Assembly: GCA_963691705.1 (NCBI GenBank)
Contig: OY829541.1
Coordinates: 54,855,931 to 54,919,930, forward strand
Source of the DNA: Viola odorata
Lineage: Eukaryota; Streptophyta; Magnoliopsida; Malpighiales; Violaceae
DNA: 64,000 nucleotides
Direction of reading: 5' to 3'
The notes under the pieces are model-generated. The model was not told the DNA's origin. It saw only the letters and a program-made list of their open reading frames with translations, and made no database searches. Shown piece by piece: positions 35,110-46,831 of this stretch (position 1 is its first letter; every line of letters starts with the position of its first letter). The translations under genes were made by a program, and so were the position numbers.

Positions 35110-35653
35110 ATTCGTGTTGAACGTCGAGGTCCCGACGCATAAACAGACCACATTGGAGGCATTCTACATGCCATCCGCACCCTTTCTCTCTCCCTTATCT
35201 TTTCTGATATCTTTTCGGATTCTCTGATTTTATTTGATTTTGTTTTATTTATTGTAATTATCCTTTACCTTTCCCTTTCCCTAGGATTTTATTCTTTTTA
35301 ATTAGCGTTAACTCACCTTTATTCTCTCTTTTTGTCCATATCTCTATTTGTACCAACTGCCTTTTTGAAATTTAAAATTGGCTATCCTTTTTTTGGCAGT
35401 TGAAGTACGCACGGATCAACGTGCTCCACCCCCAAGATGACGCGTGGCCTGCCAAACTGCAGAAGGCGCAGGCCTCATTAAGAGTAAAGTTGTACCATTT
35501 ATTGCAAGCTGCGATTTTACTCTCTCCCACGCCCCCATCTTATTTTTCACTCATCATTTCCAAACCCATCACTTTCACCCTATCTCCCTCACCAAACTCT
35601 ACCAATCTCTCCACTACCATCTTCTTCACTTCACTGTCTTTCTTCCACCTTCA
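35110..35653 (+). other. Spacer between pol and the 3' ORF of element D
   Basis: Pyrimidine-rich and noncoding. The frame is open from about 35444 but without an ATG, so the ORF start is placed at 35654. Confidence 0.5.
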
Positions 35654-37588
35654 ATGGCGCCTAAAACTAAAAAGCCAGCCCGCAAAAGCGCAAAGCCAGT
35701 GGACACCTCCAGTCCTGTTCCTTCCAGATCTAGGTCACAGTCCGCTACCCCTAACTCAGCTTCATATAAAACCGCAACACCACCATCAAACAACCCACGT
35801 CCTCTTCCCTCCCCTCAGCCGGTCTCACCTGCAGCCGTTGAGCAGCCACGAGAGTTTACACCGGTGGATTACGAGCTGGAAATCACAGGGTCTGTTCCTC
35901 CTACCACCACAACCACTAGAGGTGGCCGTGTGGTGAAGCTCCCTCCCGGATCGTCCACTGCCAGATCAAAGCCCAAGAAGCAGTCCGCCTCTGCCAAGCA
36001 GTCACCTCTTGACGCGGCAGTTGACCGATTTTTATCTCCCCAGCCTGTTTTGACAGCGGAGCAAGTCCTCAAGGACATCCTCATCTCCGATGAAGATGCC
36101 GAGGCCATGGATGAGCAAGTTGAGACTGATTTAGGCCAGGAGAATGAAGACCCCGAAGCTATGGAGGAAGGAACTGGAGAAAGTGGAGAAGCTGAGAGCA
36201 GCAGAGGGAACGAAGAAGAGGAAGATCTCCAGGCCCAGGAAGCTAGGGAAGAGGAAGAGGAAGAGAAGAAGAAACAAGCAGCCGCAGCAGCATCAGCAGC
36301 CAAAACGGGCAAATCCAAAGTTCCGGCCGAAGCGGAACGGCCAGCTGCAGCCGAGACACCAGTGGGGCAGAAGAGGAAACTTTCATCTTCCACTACCGTC
36401 AAGCCCTCGACCTCCAAGAAGTTTCGAGCCCTCAAAACGGATGACGATGTCGAGGCCGAGACCCATGCACCTTCATCAGTCCTCAAATCGAACGCCCAAC
36501 AGGTGACTTCTGACCTTTCTTCACCCCATGAATGGATTGTGTTTAATGATAAGCCATCCCTAGATAAGTTGAGCATGCTGGATTCCAAAGGCGTTAGCTC
36601 TTGTGCGCGCCTGGATTTTGATTTTCTTGCTAAAATGGGTGTTGAGTCTAGGATCAGGGAGTATGTGGCCAACATCGGTTGGGAGTCTCTGTTCTATTTG
36701 GAACATCCGACCTTTGTTGAGCTTTCCCTTGAGTTTTTCACTACTTTTTGGGTAGAGGGCACATTTAGGCCCAAGGGCAAGGTCGGTCCAAATTCTTCCA
36801 CCCCTGGTCTTATCAACTTTAAGTTAGCTAACAAATGGGAACACCTAACTCTAGGAGAATTTAATTGTTGGTTAGGTTTTGTTAATGATGATGAGTTGAA
36901 TACCCCTCGTTATAAAAATGCCTTGACTGTTATACCTGCTGTTTTTGATGCTACTGCTGCTTTTCGTGAGCTCACTGGGAAAAATGATATTAAGTATGAC
37001 ACTAAAGGTAGTAAAGCCCATGAAATCCTTGATCATGCTTTGCGTATCCTACACAGATATCTAGCCCTCACCTTTTCAGCACGATTTGGTTCGTCCGGGC
37101 AGCTATCTGTGCAGGAACTTTTCTTTCTATGGTGCATGAAGCACAAACGTAGGGTCAATCTTGGTTTTTGGGTAGCTTCGGGTATTTTGCATGTATTGAA
37201 TGGTGGCCGTGGGCCTATTTTTGGATCCCTTATCTCCTTGCTTGCTGTCAAAAAGAGAAAACTTAACCTGTATGATTGTAACCTTTCTGAGCCCCTAGCA
37301 TTCAAGGATCTGGATATCGGGACCTTGGATGTCATGGGTCATTTATGCATCATAAGGGGTGTTTTGAGTTTTTATCCAGGTTGTGCCCCAGCTTCGGAGA
37401 AGGTTTTCGGGACCAAGAATGGTGGCATTTTTGACTACCCAGATCTTTCAGACCCCGACGCCAATGCCGCAAAGCAAGAGCGCGATGCGGAAGCAGCTAG
37501 GCCAGGACAGAATGCAGCAAGTCAATCCTCGACTCCCCTCGTTGTCTATGACCCAACCCAGACGCGGCTGCTCCAACTAATTCTGTGA
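35654..37588 (+). CDS. Element D Athila ORF-1 type protein in the env-like position
   Basis: 644 residues from the ATG at 35654 (MAPKTKKPARKSAK). The N-terminal third is basic, then Pro/Ser-rich, then strongly acidic with Glu/Ala runs. From about residue 290 a globular region carries blocks also found in element B (NIGWESLFYLEHPTFVELSL, LANKWEHLTLGEFNCWLGFV, LSVQELFFLWCM, RRVNLGFWVASGI). This matches the plant ATHILA ORF-1 family. No signal peptide or convincing transmembrane segment is visible, so an envelope role is not supported; the function is unknown. The ORF is uninterrupted. Confidence 0.82.
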   Translation: MAPKTKKPARKSAKPVDTSSPVPSRSRSQSATPNSASYKTATPPSNNPRPLPSPQPVSPAAVEQPREFTPVDYELEITGSVPPTTTTTRGGRVVKLPPGSSTARSKPKKQSASAKQSPLDAAVDRFLSPQPVLTAEQVLKDILISDEDAEAMDEQVETDLGQENEDPEAMEEGTGESGEAESSRGNEEEEDLQAQEAREEEEEEKKKQAAAAASAAKTGKSKVPAEAERPAAAETPVGQKRKLSSSTTVKPSTSKKFRALKTDDDVEAETHAPSSVLKSNAQQVTSDLSSPHEWIVFNDKPSLDKLSMLDSKGVSSCARLDFDFLAKMGVESRIREYVANIGWESLFYLEHPTFVELSLEFFTTFWVEGTFRPKGKVGPNSSTPGLINFKLANKWEHLTLGEFNCWLGFVNDDELNTPRYKNALTVIPAVFDATAAFRELTGKNDIKYDTKGSKAHEILDHALRILHRYLALTFSARFGSSGQLSVQELFFLWCMKHKRRVNLGFWVASGILHVLNGGRGPIFGSLISLLAVKKRKLNLYDCNLSEPLAFKDLDIGTLDVMGHLCIIRGVLSFYPGCAPASEKVFGTKNGGIFDYPDLSDPDANAAKQERDAEAARPGQNAASQSSTPLVVYDPTQTRLLQLIL

Positions 37589-37749
37589 GAAGTTCAGGCT
37601 TTGACGGCTGAAGTTGCTCGCAGGAATTTGCCACCCCAGTAGTCCGCCCCCGAACATTTCCATTTTTCCAGCCCCCGAAAAGGGGCACTAAACAATTTAC
37701 TGCTTTTTGTTTAATTATTTTTGTACTGAACTACTCTTTTTTTTTTCCG

Positions 37750-37781
<32 letters not shown>

Positions 37782-37783
<2 letters not shown>

Positions 37784-37815
37784 CATTGAGGACAATGCGC
37801 TGCCTAAGTGTGGGG
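37782..37815 (+). promoter_or_regulatory. Element D internal stem-loop plus GTGTGGGG module
   Basis: CGCATTG-AGGA-CAATGCG (37782-37799) forms a perfect 7-bp stem with AGGA loop, then eight nucleotides, then GTGTGGGG (37808-37815). Compared with element A the second base pair changes from A:T to G:C, which keeps pairing. Confidence 0.6.
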
Positions 37816-39414
37816 AGGGATTTATATTTGCTATGTTGCATGATTGCATGTTTAAATTCTCGTTTGTTGCATGACTGCATGATTCTTGGATTTTATTTTT
37901 CGGAATTTTCATTTTAGCCATGCTAGGAAAAATTTTCCCACTGCCAGTTTTCAAACCCTTGTTCATAACATGCATCTTTTGCTCTCGATACACAGAAAAA
38001 TCATGACACCCATCGCATCTGCACCTAAGCATGTATTTTTATGGCCTGCTAGCCCTTATATCCATATCTAGACCACGACACCAGTAGTCATGATTTGAAC
38101 CCGCGAGCATACTTGAGCTTCATGCCTGTTATTCTTTGAGCGAAAATGCTTAGCTAGGCACAGTCTAGGTTTGCACTATATCCATGGGTATAGTCACTGT
38201 TAGGACATGGGAAAGCTTAGATAGGACGAAAAGCTTCGCATCAATGTCTCTTTCCCCCTCTCTCTCTCTTTTATTTTCGAGCCCCCGACATTCCCCTTCC
38301 TTTCATATTCTTTCCTGACCATTCGTATTTTCTTGATCTTTTTCCTTGGCAGGTGAGGTAGCAATTATTGAGGGTAACGTCGAGGGCTAGACACCCGAAG
38401 AGAGCGCAGATAAGTTCAAGTGTGGGGAAGCAGACGAAAGCAAAAAGACTTCAGAGCAGAAAACAGAAAGTAGAAATCTAGGGCAAGAAAAAGCAAAAGC
38501 TCAAAAGAGTTTCGAGCCCTAGATCATTCCAAAGCTTCGAGCCCCAGAAAAGTTCAAGTGTGGGGAAGCGAAAAAGAAGTCACCATCGATATAGGAAGCA
38601 GACCAAGGGCAAGCACCGAACGAAAAACTAAAAGTCCTATGCCCCAGAGGAAGCAGAGTTTTGTAACTGCTTCGTACCCCCCCCCCCCCCCCCCCCCCCT
38701 CTTCTTATTAAAAAAAATAAAATAAAAAAAAATTAAAAAAAAATTAAAAAAAATTAAATAAATAAATAAATAAAAAGGAGAGGGGTATTAATCAAGCAAA
38801 AAGTGCATCCGCATCCGAAGCCTCCGCAACAAGCAAGTTTTCCTGCCCTCGAAAGAAGACCTGTCTAGCCCCCGAAACATCTCGTGCCCTCAATGAAAGC
38901 TGCCTTGCCACTTCGCCTTTTTCCTATGCCAGGGAATCCATCCACGTTATATCTGGTCCTTTCTTTTCTTTCCTTCTTTTCTCCCCTCATTTCTCTTCTA
39001 TTCATCTCCTACTTCTCCCCTCCACATTTCTAGCTCTTCGCACCCTTTTCTTTCTCTTGCTGATGCGTAGTCTCTTCCGATCGTTGATTGCCCATGCATG
39101 TGTTCTACAGTACTCGGATTGACTTGCAAACCATATGCCTGTATTGTGTTATTTGCATTCTTGAGTGATAGCCTAAACACGTATTATATTTTGAGTATGA
39201 GTGCAAATACACATCGTTGTGAGGACTGCTGGTGATTAGGTTAGGTATGGGAAAGTCTGGTTGGTAGGGTCGTTAATCTGCCAGCCGGATGCAGGTGTTT
39301 TACTAGGTCTGGATTTGTTTTGTTTGGGGGTTGCTTGTAGGATGGCGTGTCGATTCTGTGTATTGGGATTTGACTATGTATGCTAATGGATAAGGTGGTT
39401 TTCTAATTTTGTTT

Positions 39415-39447
39415 ATGCTCGAGGGCGAGCATAGGGGCAGTGTGGGG
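39415..39447 (+). promoter_or_regulatory. Element D PPT with upstream stem-loop
   Basis: ATGCTCG-AGGG-CGAGCAT (39415-39432) is followed by seven nucleotides and GTGTGGGG (39440-39447), five bases before the 3' LTR. The octamer is the likely core of the polypurine tract. Confidence 0.65.
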
Positions 39448-39452
39448 ATGTA

Positions 39453-41056
39453 TGATAGCATGCTTCATGACCTAGATTTCACCCTCTTTTGTAGCCTTTT
39501 CGGGGGCTTCATGTTGCCATTTGACCCTTATTACGATCTTATTTGCAGAATGACATCAAAAGAGGGAAAAGAGCGAAAAGAAGCAATTTCGGAGCAATTA
39601 TGAGGAACTCCAGCTTCAAGGCCTAGAATGGAGGATGCTTTTAAGGCCTCGACGTGAACCAGACCAGTGCGCTGTCTCCAGGTCTCGACAGCTCCGCATC
39701 TTCCTCCAAAGAAAGCATCTTTAAAGATCCGCACGGAATCTCATGCGCTTCTAGAAGGCAGCAACGTGGCAGGAATCCCAGAATATTCCTTTTGCAAGGA
39801 CATGTGCTGTCACCTCCTCATTGCCCTTATCTATTTTATCTCCTAGCTAGTATTAGGCTATAAAAGCATAGTGCTAGGGTTTTTTGTAAGGACGGCTGGT
39901 CCTAAGGATATTTTCTTACATTAATTTCAGCGCACATTCTCTTAGGATAATCTCCTCTCCTTGAAGAACAACCTTTATGATTCAGCTCTCCTTTGATTAT
40001 TAATTAATCCATCGGTTCCTTCTAATCCTTTGCTATTTCCTTTTGTTATTTTATGATTACTTATATCTATTGTTTATATTATAGTATGAGTAGCTAAACA
40101 CCACCCTTCTTAGTGAAGGGTGTTTAATGGGTTGAAAAGATTTGGCTAAGAGGTCTAATGCATGCTTAATATATTCTCTTGTTCACATGACTATTTACCG
40201 ATTTAATTCCATGCTTGCTTAGGAATATTAATGGCTTGATCATCTGTTAGTATGCCTACGTGAGTAACGTCATATTCCAGGGTTATACCTGACGCGAAGC
40301 CCTGGAATTGGAGCAGACACCTAGGGGAGGCAGCGCGAGAGGCCTCACCTAGGGGTAAACTGTCATCTAGGGTATGCAATACGGGTCTGACAAGCTGAGC
40401 TATTGCGCCCTAGATCTGTCTTACCTCTCCTTCATGGGCGTTCAGAGTTTAGCCTCCCTACTTCGAACCTTAGACAGGCCGGACGGTCAAGGCTGCTTCC
40501 TGATGACAAGGGAAGTAGCTAGGAGGATGGCTGAACGTCAAGGTCACCTCATATGTGGAAACGGGGGGTGACTTCTAGCTACGAAGGTAAGTAGGGGATG
40601 CGGTGTGGAAACGCGGTCCCTATAGCAGGTCTGTACATGAGTCTGGAACATTTTTGCACCAATGACTAGCCAACCTAGAAAACAACCCAAAGGAACACCT
40701 TTCGCTAAGATCTATTCTCATCTGATTAATATCTCTTTTACTACGTTTCTAGCCCTCGAAGTGTTTACATTTCTTGCCCTGGATTACATTTTGCTTTCAT
40801 GCCCTAGATAAATACTTTACAATTCTGTTTTGTTAGCTCCCATACTCTGCGTTGGTTAATTTATTAGCCAACATTAAACCCCCCCCCCCCCCCCCCCAGT
40901 GTCACTACAATTCGGTCTGTTGCATATCACCTTGTCATACATCTTCATTAGCAAACCTGTCCTTCTATCTCTGTGGTTCGACCCTGTCTTGCCCCTATAC
41001 ACCTTTACTTGTGCATCTAGGCACCAGGAAAATATATTATATTTGAGTGACGATCA
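39453..41056 (+). repeat. Element D 3' LTR
   Basis: 1604 bp, the same length as the 5' LTR, with about eight substitutions by eye. TATAAAAG lies at 39859-39866. Confidence 0.94.
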
Positions 41057-41401
41057 AAGCCCCCTCTGACAACGAGGGACGGTAGGAATATGAGTGCAGC
41101 AGATGCGGAAGCAACACTGATTTACTCTAAAAAATGCTATCGAAGGATATAATGGTAATACTACTCGAACGCAGCTGATGAAAAGCAAATGGGATGCAAC
41201 CCGAAATTATGTGTCTATGGAGACCTAACGCCAAACGTCCCAGGCGGACAAGTGATTAAATGGCATTATGAAGAAAAGCAAATAAAGAACTTCTGTCCAA
41301 AAAGAGTGGATTAGCCGAGTCAAGGCCGACATCGTTTGAAATTACAAAATAAGGATGGGCCCGTCAGCCACAAAATGTAAAACATCTAAATAACAAAAAG
41401 C

Positions 41402-43683
41402 CTAAAGACTGGGCGGCGCGTTGACCCCTTCTTGCTGAGCAGCCTTCCACTGGTAGAAACTGCTATCATTAATGGCTGAGGCTCTCTTGTCGAAATACGC
41501 AGAAAGATCCTCAATACTGAGCTCCTCAACTCCATAATGATGCATCACGGCTTCTGACATGACTCCCCCACCCTGCTCAAAGTACCAACGGTTCTTCTCA
41601 GCGTTAAGGGAGGCATCGGCAGATAGCTCGGCGTTTTTCTGTCTCTCCTGGCGTAGGCTATTCTCCTCCTGAGAGAGGCGTAGGGCCAAATCAGCACGTT
41701 TCTCTTCTCTTCCTCCAAAGCTAACTTAGCGGCCTCCAACTCTTGTTTCACCGTGGTAACCTCTCCCCGAGCAGTCTCCATACCTTCGTTGGCAGCAGCA
41801 AGGGCATTTTCAAGACGCTGTCGTTCCTCCGACAGCCTGCTTATCTCTCCCCGCCCGTTAGCTGCAGCCCTGGCATTCTCCTCATCCATATAGTGAAGAT
41901 GGCAAAGCATAAAAAAAGCCTGAGAGCGAAGGAGATTGATGCGCCCCTGATCGCCCCGAGCCACAAAGGCATCTCTCTCTCTTGGAAGAGACAAAATCTC
42001 TGCTACCAGATAAGCGGTAGAGGAAAGCACGGTCTCATGATCGGCATCGGCAGGAAACTGCAGAATACTGTCCCTAAAGGAGCGCAAGCTGACGTGATGA
42101 GTCGGCATGAGAGGAGGATCGTAAGGAGAAATACCGGCCATTAAGGCAGGAGCGGGCCCACCCCTCACGATAGGTGGATGAGGCATTGGAACAAAGAACA
42201 ACGCACCAGGAGAAGCTGGCCGGCTAGAGAGGCCTTCCGCGTTAGGCATCGAGACCTCGTTGCCTCCGGGCACCTCAGGATTAAGGGCATCAGAATCATA
42301 GCCCGTTGGGGTGTGCGCAGAAGGAATCGGGGAGCCAGGAGGCACATGGGGTTCACCGCCAAAATCAGCGGGTTCAGGTTGATCAGCAGACATACCCCCG
42401 CCCCTAGGAACACTTGAACTATGATGAGCAGCCGAAGAAGAAGGGATAGTCTGAAGATCATAGCGAGCCTTCTTCTGACGCTCGCGAAGGACATCTGCGA
42501 TACCCATATCTCCCTCGGAGGTAGAGGGGGCAGAAGCAGCAACGACTTCCTAAATAAGGCAGAACGTGATAAGGAAATCATGTACAAAGAAAGACAAAGT
42601 CCCAAAAGTAAGAAAAATGCTCACCTGAGCGGTGGAGGACGCAAGAGGAATCCCAACAGGAATCGGACCAACCGTAGCCTCTGAAGAAACAACAGTCTGG
42701 GACGAAACGGATGGGACAGCACGAGCTCTCCTAGGCCTTTTCTGTCTCACAACTCGAGTACCCGTAACGCTAGCGGTGGCCTCCCCTTCCTCAGCGTTAG
42801 CGGCAGCAGCAGCCCTAGCTTCAGCGATAGCTTTCTTCTTCGCCTCCTGTTTCCTCCTCCTTCGGAAATACTCGGGCTCCCAACCAGGCGGAGGCACTGC
42901 ACAATCACAAAACGTTAGCGTTAGTACTTCTTGACAAACGCAAAAGAAAAAGGTTAAACACTCACCCTTCTTGCACTGTTCCACGGGTAACCCGTTAGCC
43001 ACTCTTCGGGCATCAACGCTAAAATCAAATTGAAGCAGCGTCTTCAACCAACCATCCTCCGGGTCGGAAAGGGGTTTCCGATGACCCCAAGCCCCATCTT
43101 TAATTGTCTCGTTGAAGCCAGCCCTCCACAATGGCTCCGGTAGATCAACAATAAAAAATTCCTCTTTCCAGTGAGGAATAGATGACTCAATACCCATAAG
43201 TTTCCAGGTAAAGGGCTTCAAAGAACCGTCTTCGTAGTGAGGCGATATCGAGATCACCCCTTTACGGGAATATAACTGAAAAATATCATGGAGCAACGCT
43301 AAAGTGGGAGATTCTATCCCCTTGAAACGGCACAGTGCGGCAAAGGCACTAACAACGCAAATCGCGTTAGGACTTAACTGAGCCGGAGCCAGATCAGAAT
43401 CAACCAACAACAATTTTACGAGCGGGTCAAGAGGGAGACGAAACCCATGATCGAAAAGCTTAGCGTACAGCATTCTACTATTTCTGGGCAAAATGATGTT
43501 CAGTCGAAGCGACTCAGAAGCAGGATGCACGGGATATTCCTTGGAAAATCGTGCAGAAAACCCAGCAAGCCTACGGTTAATTAAGGGCAACGTGTACAGA
43601 GAAGTGGGAGTAGTATCAATTACTTCTTCCCCGGAGGACCTTTGGGGGTCTCCTTCTTCAGAGGATTTCTTAGTCCTAGCCAT
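41402..43683 (-). pseudogene. Antisense gene 1 of element C: three-exon gypsy-type transposon domain protein, frameshifted
   Basis: On the strand opposite to gag-pol. Exon 1 is 43683-42966 (start MARTKKSSEEGD). A 69-nt intron (42965-42897, GTGAG...GCAG with a TACTAAC-like branch site) follows. Exon 2 is 42896-42625, then a 75-nt intron (42624-42550), then exon 3 from 42549. Phases agree across both introns. The first 240 residues resemble the plant 'putative gypsy type transposon' domain family (LFDHGFRLPLDPLVKLLL, LAPAQLSPNAICVVSAFAAL). Exon 2 is basic and Ala-rich. Exon 3 ends in a long coiled coil. A one-base shift near 41700 breaks the coiled coil; the other frame runs to a stop at 41402. 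A TATA-like box (GGATAAATAC) lies about 110 nt upstream. The function is unknown. Confidence 0.72.
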
Positions 43684-44312
43684 GGCCAACAAAGAAGAAA
43701 CAAGGAGAAAAGAAAAAGACGTGTACCTTTGTACCTTCGTGAAAGAGAACGCGAGGAGTCTTGAACCAGAAAGAGAGAGCGGCGCAAAAGTATTTATCCA
43801 AAGGCAACAGCGTATAAGGAAAAGATAGGAAAAGAAAAAGAGGGTAGAAGAAACAATAAGTATAACCCTAAAAGGACACGACCAGTCAGCGGCAGACACG
43901 TGGTGAAGTAGCGCGTCATAAAATAAGGCACGCGCCAGAAGGTGCAAATTTGAAACTAGGACGAAACGCTTCTGCATTCGCAACTCCCTAGGAGACGCTT
44001 GCTCCAAACGCCTCTCTATAGAAGGACACGTGTTTTCTTTCATCATTACCCTTCAAGTCGCATTAAATGAAGGACAGGGGGATTGATTAAAAAACATAAA
44101 AAGCAGCGCTGGCCTTGCCAAACGACGCGATGGTACGAAGAAAATAAAGAAGGAATAACGGCAATATCACGACGAATCATCCAGAACGACAAAGGATACA
44201 AGGCGTTAGCATTATTACAAGAGAAACAATGTTCGAATGGGTTTTCAAGAAATAATAAAAGAAGAGACGACAACAAGAAAAGCAAGGAAAGGCCCAGGCA
44301 CTATCACTAACG

Positions 44313-46335
44313 TTAGGCTTTCTCCCTCGAAGGGTCAGAAGAACCACTGCCACCTTTGCTAATCTCACCCATCACGAGAGAGATGTAATCAGCTACCTGG
44401 GCTGGATCCAAAGGGTCACCTTTGAAACGGGACGCAAACCCAGAAACGAAGGCCTCCAGAACCCTTTTCCTCCATAACTCTTCCTCTAATGGCGCCCTTG
44501 CAGCCCCCTCATCCCGAACAAGCATCTCTTCACGGAGAATGAGAATCTTCTTCTTTTCTAGCGCCAATTCCGCCTCCAGAACTTCTATCTTGGCTCTCCC
44601 GATAGACTTTTCCCTGTCCAAATCCATTTGGGATGATTCACAGAGGCGCGTCAGCAACCTAGAATGCTCCACCGCCTTCTCAAGCTGCACCTTCGCAGCA
44701 CACAATGCGCTGGAAAAATTGCGGGACTCGCGATCGTGAATTTCGAATTGATAATTCAGATGACGGAAGAAGTCCAGAGAATCATTCAGAACGTGGCGAA
44801 AGCGTGCCGAGGGAGGAAGTTGGAGAAATTCCTCTTTCTCTTTTTTCGAACTCAGCATCTCTCCTACCAAGGGTGCAGTAAACTCATCTCGAGAAAAAGG
44901 TTGGGGAACCCCGACAGCGCGAAGGGCATCAAAGCAAAACCCTGCAAGATTCATACGGTAGGCCGGGACCCCGTTAGCTCAGCAGTCGAATCCACCACGG
45001 GAGGTGTGACCACTACGTCAGGAATGCAGTGAGCAATTGGAGAGTCGGGAGCGTCAGCCGTTGGTGGAGGACATTCCATTGGCGGGGCCTCTCCCTCAGT
45101 AGAACAAGTTTTCTCCAACGCCTCAGCGGCTCCCGTTGGCTGAGAGGCGTCTGCCTCAGACGAAGCAGCAGGCGTAGAAACAGTTGCCACATCCACAGGA
45201 GATGTCCCGGTAGCTTGTCCACTAGAGGCCACTTGAAGTTTTTTCCGACGCTGGGAAGCAGCAAGGGAAGAAGCATGGCAAAGGTCTGACTTGGCATCCG
45301 CATCCTCATCATCGCTAGTAATTACAGTCGTTGCGACAGGCCTGGAGTCCGTCCCCGTGCGATGCTCCGGTAGCCAATTTTCCACAAAGCGAGAAGTTCG
45401 AATAGAGCTAACGGGCCTTCGCCCTCCCCGGGCAACGGTTGTTCTCTTCCTCGAAGGAGGAGCGTCACCCCAACTTGAGCCCTCGGCCGAAGGCGAGGCT
45501 GGCAAAGTTTGAAGCGGTGTTACGTTCAGAGGTGCACCAGGGTCACCTGGGAATTAACCGTTAGCCTCCTATAGCAAACAAAGCGTGCGAGGACTAAAGA
45601 AAAGAAAACATGGAAAGAAATAGGCTCACCCATAACGCACTCTTCCAGAGGCTTGAACAGAGCAAAGGCACGAATACGGTAGTGGGTATTCTTGTCTAAC
45701 AAAGCGTTATCCTGGTCCAGCTCAGTTCTGGACAAAATCGCGGGATTTGTCCAAACGGGACCTGCCAGTTCTTGATTGAAATTGATACGCCACAAACGTG
45801 ACGGTAGCTCCAGAACAAAGAAGCTGCTCTTCCAATCAGCTACACCCCTCTTGAAGCCGTGAAAACGTTGCCAAAATGACTGCACGAGCGCATCATCCCA
45901 CCGGGGAGTAATCTCGATTAAACAATTGTAGCAAATCATGCTAAAGAATTTGCGAAACAAAGTGATAGATGGGGCAAAAATGTTCTTCAACTCGCAAGCG
46001 CGAAGAAAAGCATACACCGCACACCAAGAGGAAGGAGTTATCTGGGCAGGATTAAGGCTATACTCCCACAGCAGAGTTAGTATCGACTCATGAACGGGGA
46101 AACGGAAACCATAAAGGAACATTTTAAAATAAAGAAGCCTACTGTGGCCCCACCCTGGATTATGAAGCCTCATATCACTACCAGGAATAGAAGGCTCATG
46201 CCCAGGAGGAAAGGTAATACCATGTTCCTCCAATTCGGCTTTCAGAACCACATCGCAGGTAAAAATACTCGGTGATTGGGCGACCTCGGGATCCATGGGC
46301 CTAGAGATAATCTGGCGAGGTCTATTCCTAGCCAT
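44313..46335 (-). CDS. Antisense gene 2 of element C: diverged tandem paralogue
   Basis: Exon 1 is 46335-45630 (start MARNRPRQIISR). An 83-nt GT-AG intron (45629-45547) interrupts at the same phase and same relative place as in antisense gene 1. Exon 2 runs from 45546. Exon 1 carries the same domain (FLYGFRFPVHESILTLLWEY, LNPAQITPSSWCAVYAFLRA). Exon 2 is Ser/Ala/Pro-rich and stops at 44951-44953. An overlapping frame from ATG 44954 continues to 44313 with a coiled coil (LEVLEAELALEKKKI-like). The junction is either a one-base frameshift or an undetected splice; the 4-bp ATGA overlap could also be chance. It is clearly a duplicate of the neighbouring gene, but its residues have diverged strongly. 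Confidence 0.68.
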
Positions 46336-46831
46336 AGTAAACCAACAAAAAGGAAATCTGAGAAGGGACGGATTGATACCTTAAAAGGAGAAGAATCCCA
46401 GAGAAATCGGCGGACAGTGGCGAGCGGCCGAAAAGATATTCGGGGAAGAAGACGAAGGAAGACAAAAAGGAAAATTCGAAGCGAGGGCAAAAGTTTTGAG
46501 AAATTGGAGAATAGCCCTTCTTAAAGGATAAAAATGCCACCACATTAATTGAGTTACCAATCGTGCGAAGACGCGTGTAAAAGAAGTTGGCCACGTGGAA
46601 GCGCATTAAAGAAATTTGGAAAAGAGAAGTTATTCGTTGAAACTCCCCAAAAGGGCGAGACAGTATCGACCCGGTCAAAGTAACCGCGAAGCGGTTGCCT
46701 CAGTCCGGACAACCGCTTACGTTAGCTATCCACAAGAATCAGCAGGCTAACGGAAATAACGACAAAATTGAAAAAGCAGAAAACATCAGTTTATTCATAA
46801 AACGCCAATAGGCGGGTACAAGGCAAAACGG

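Larger units (their letters stand above)
37589..39452 (+). other. Element D noncoding 3' region
   Basis: Contains two long poly(C) tracts (32 C at 37751-37782 and 23 C at 38677-38699), an A/T-only tract at 38701-38775, four GTGTGGGG octamers (37808, 38420, 38558, 39440), and stem-loops at 37782-37799 and 39415-39432. Segments near 38.18 kb and 39.1-39.45 kb match element A. Confidence 0.7.
27861..41056 (+). mobile_element. Element D: Athila-lineage Ty3/gypsy element, nearly intact
   Basis: 1604-bp LTRs, TGATAGCATGC to GACGATCA, with exact AAGCC duplications (27856-27860 and 41057-41061). Length 13,196 bp. It has a tRNA-Asp primer site, gag-pol, a separate downstream ORF with the Athila ORF-1 type domain, and a PPT before the 3' LTR. 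The LTRs differ at about eight positions and have the same length, so it is the youngest insertion here. The only lesion seen in the coding region is one stop codon between protease and RT. Confidence 0.93.

Noticed and set aside
35869..36675. 268-codon antisense ORF opposite the D 3' ORF
   Set aside because: It mirrors the Glu/Ala/Ser-rich low-complexity coding strand; no independent support.
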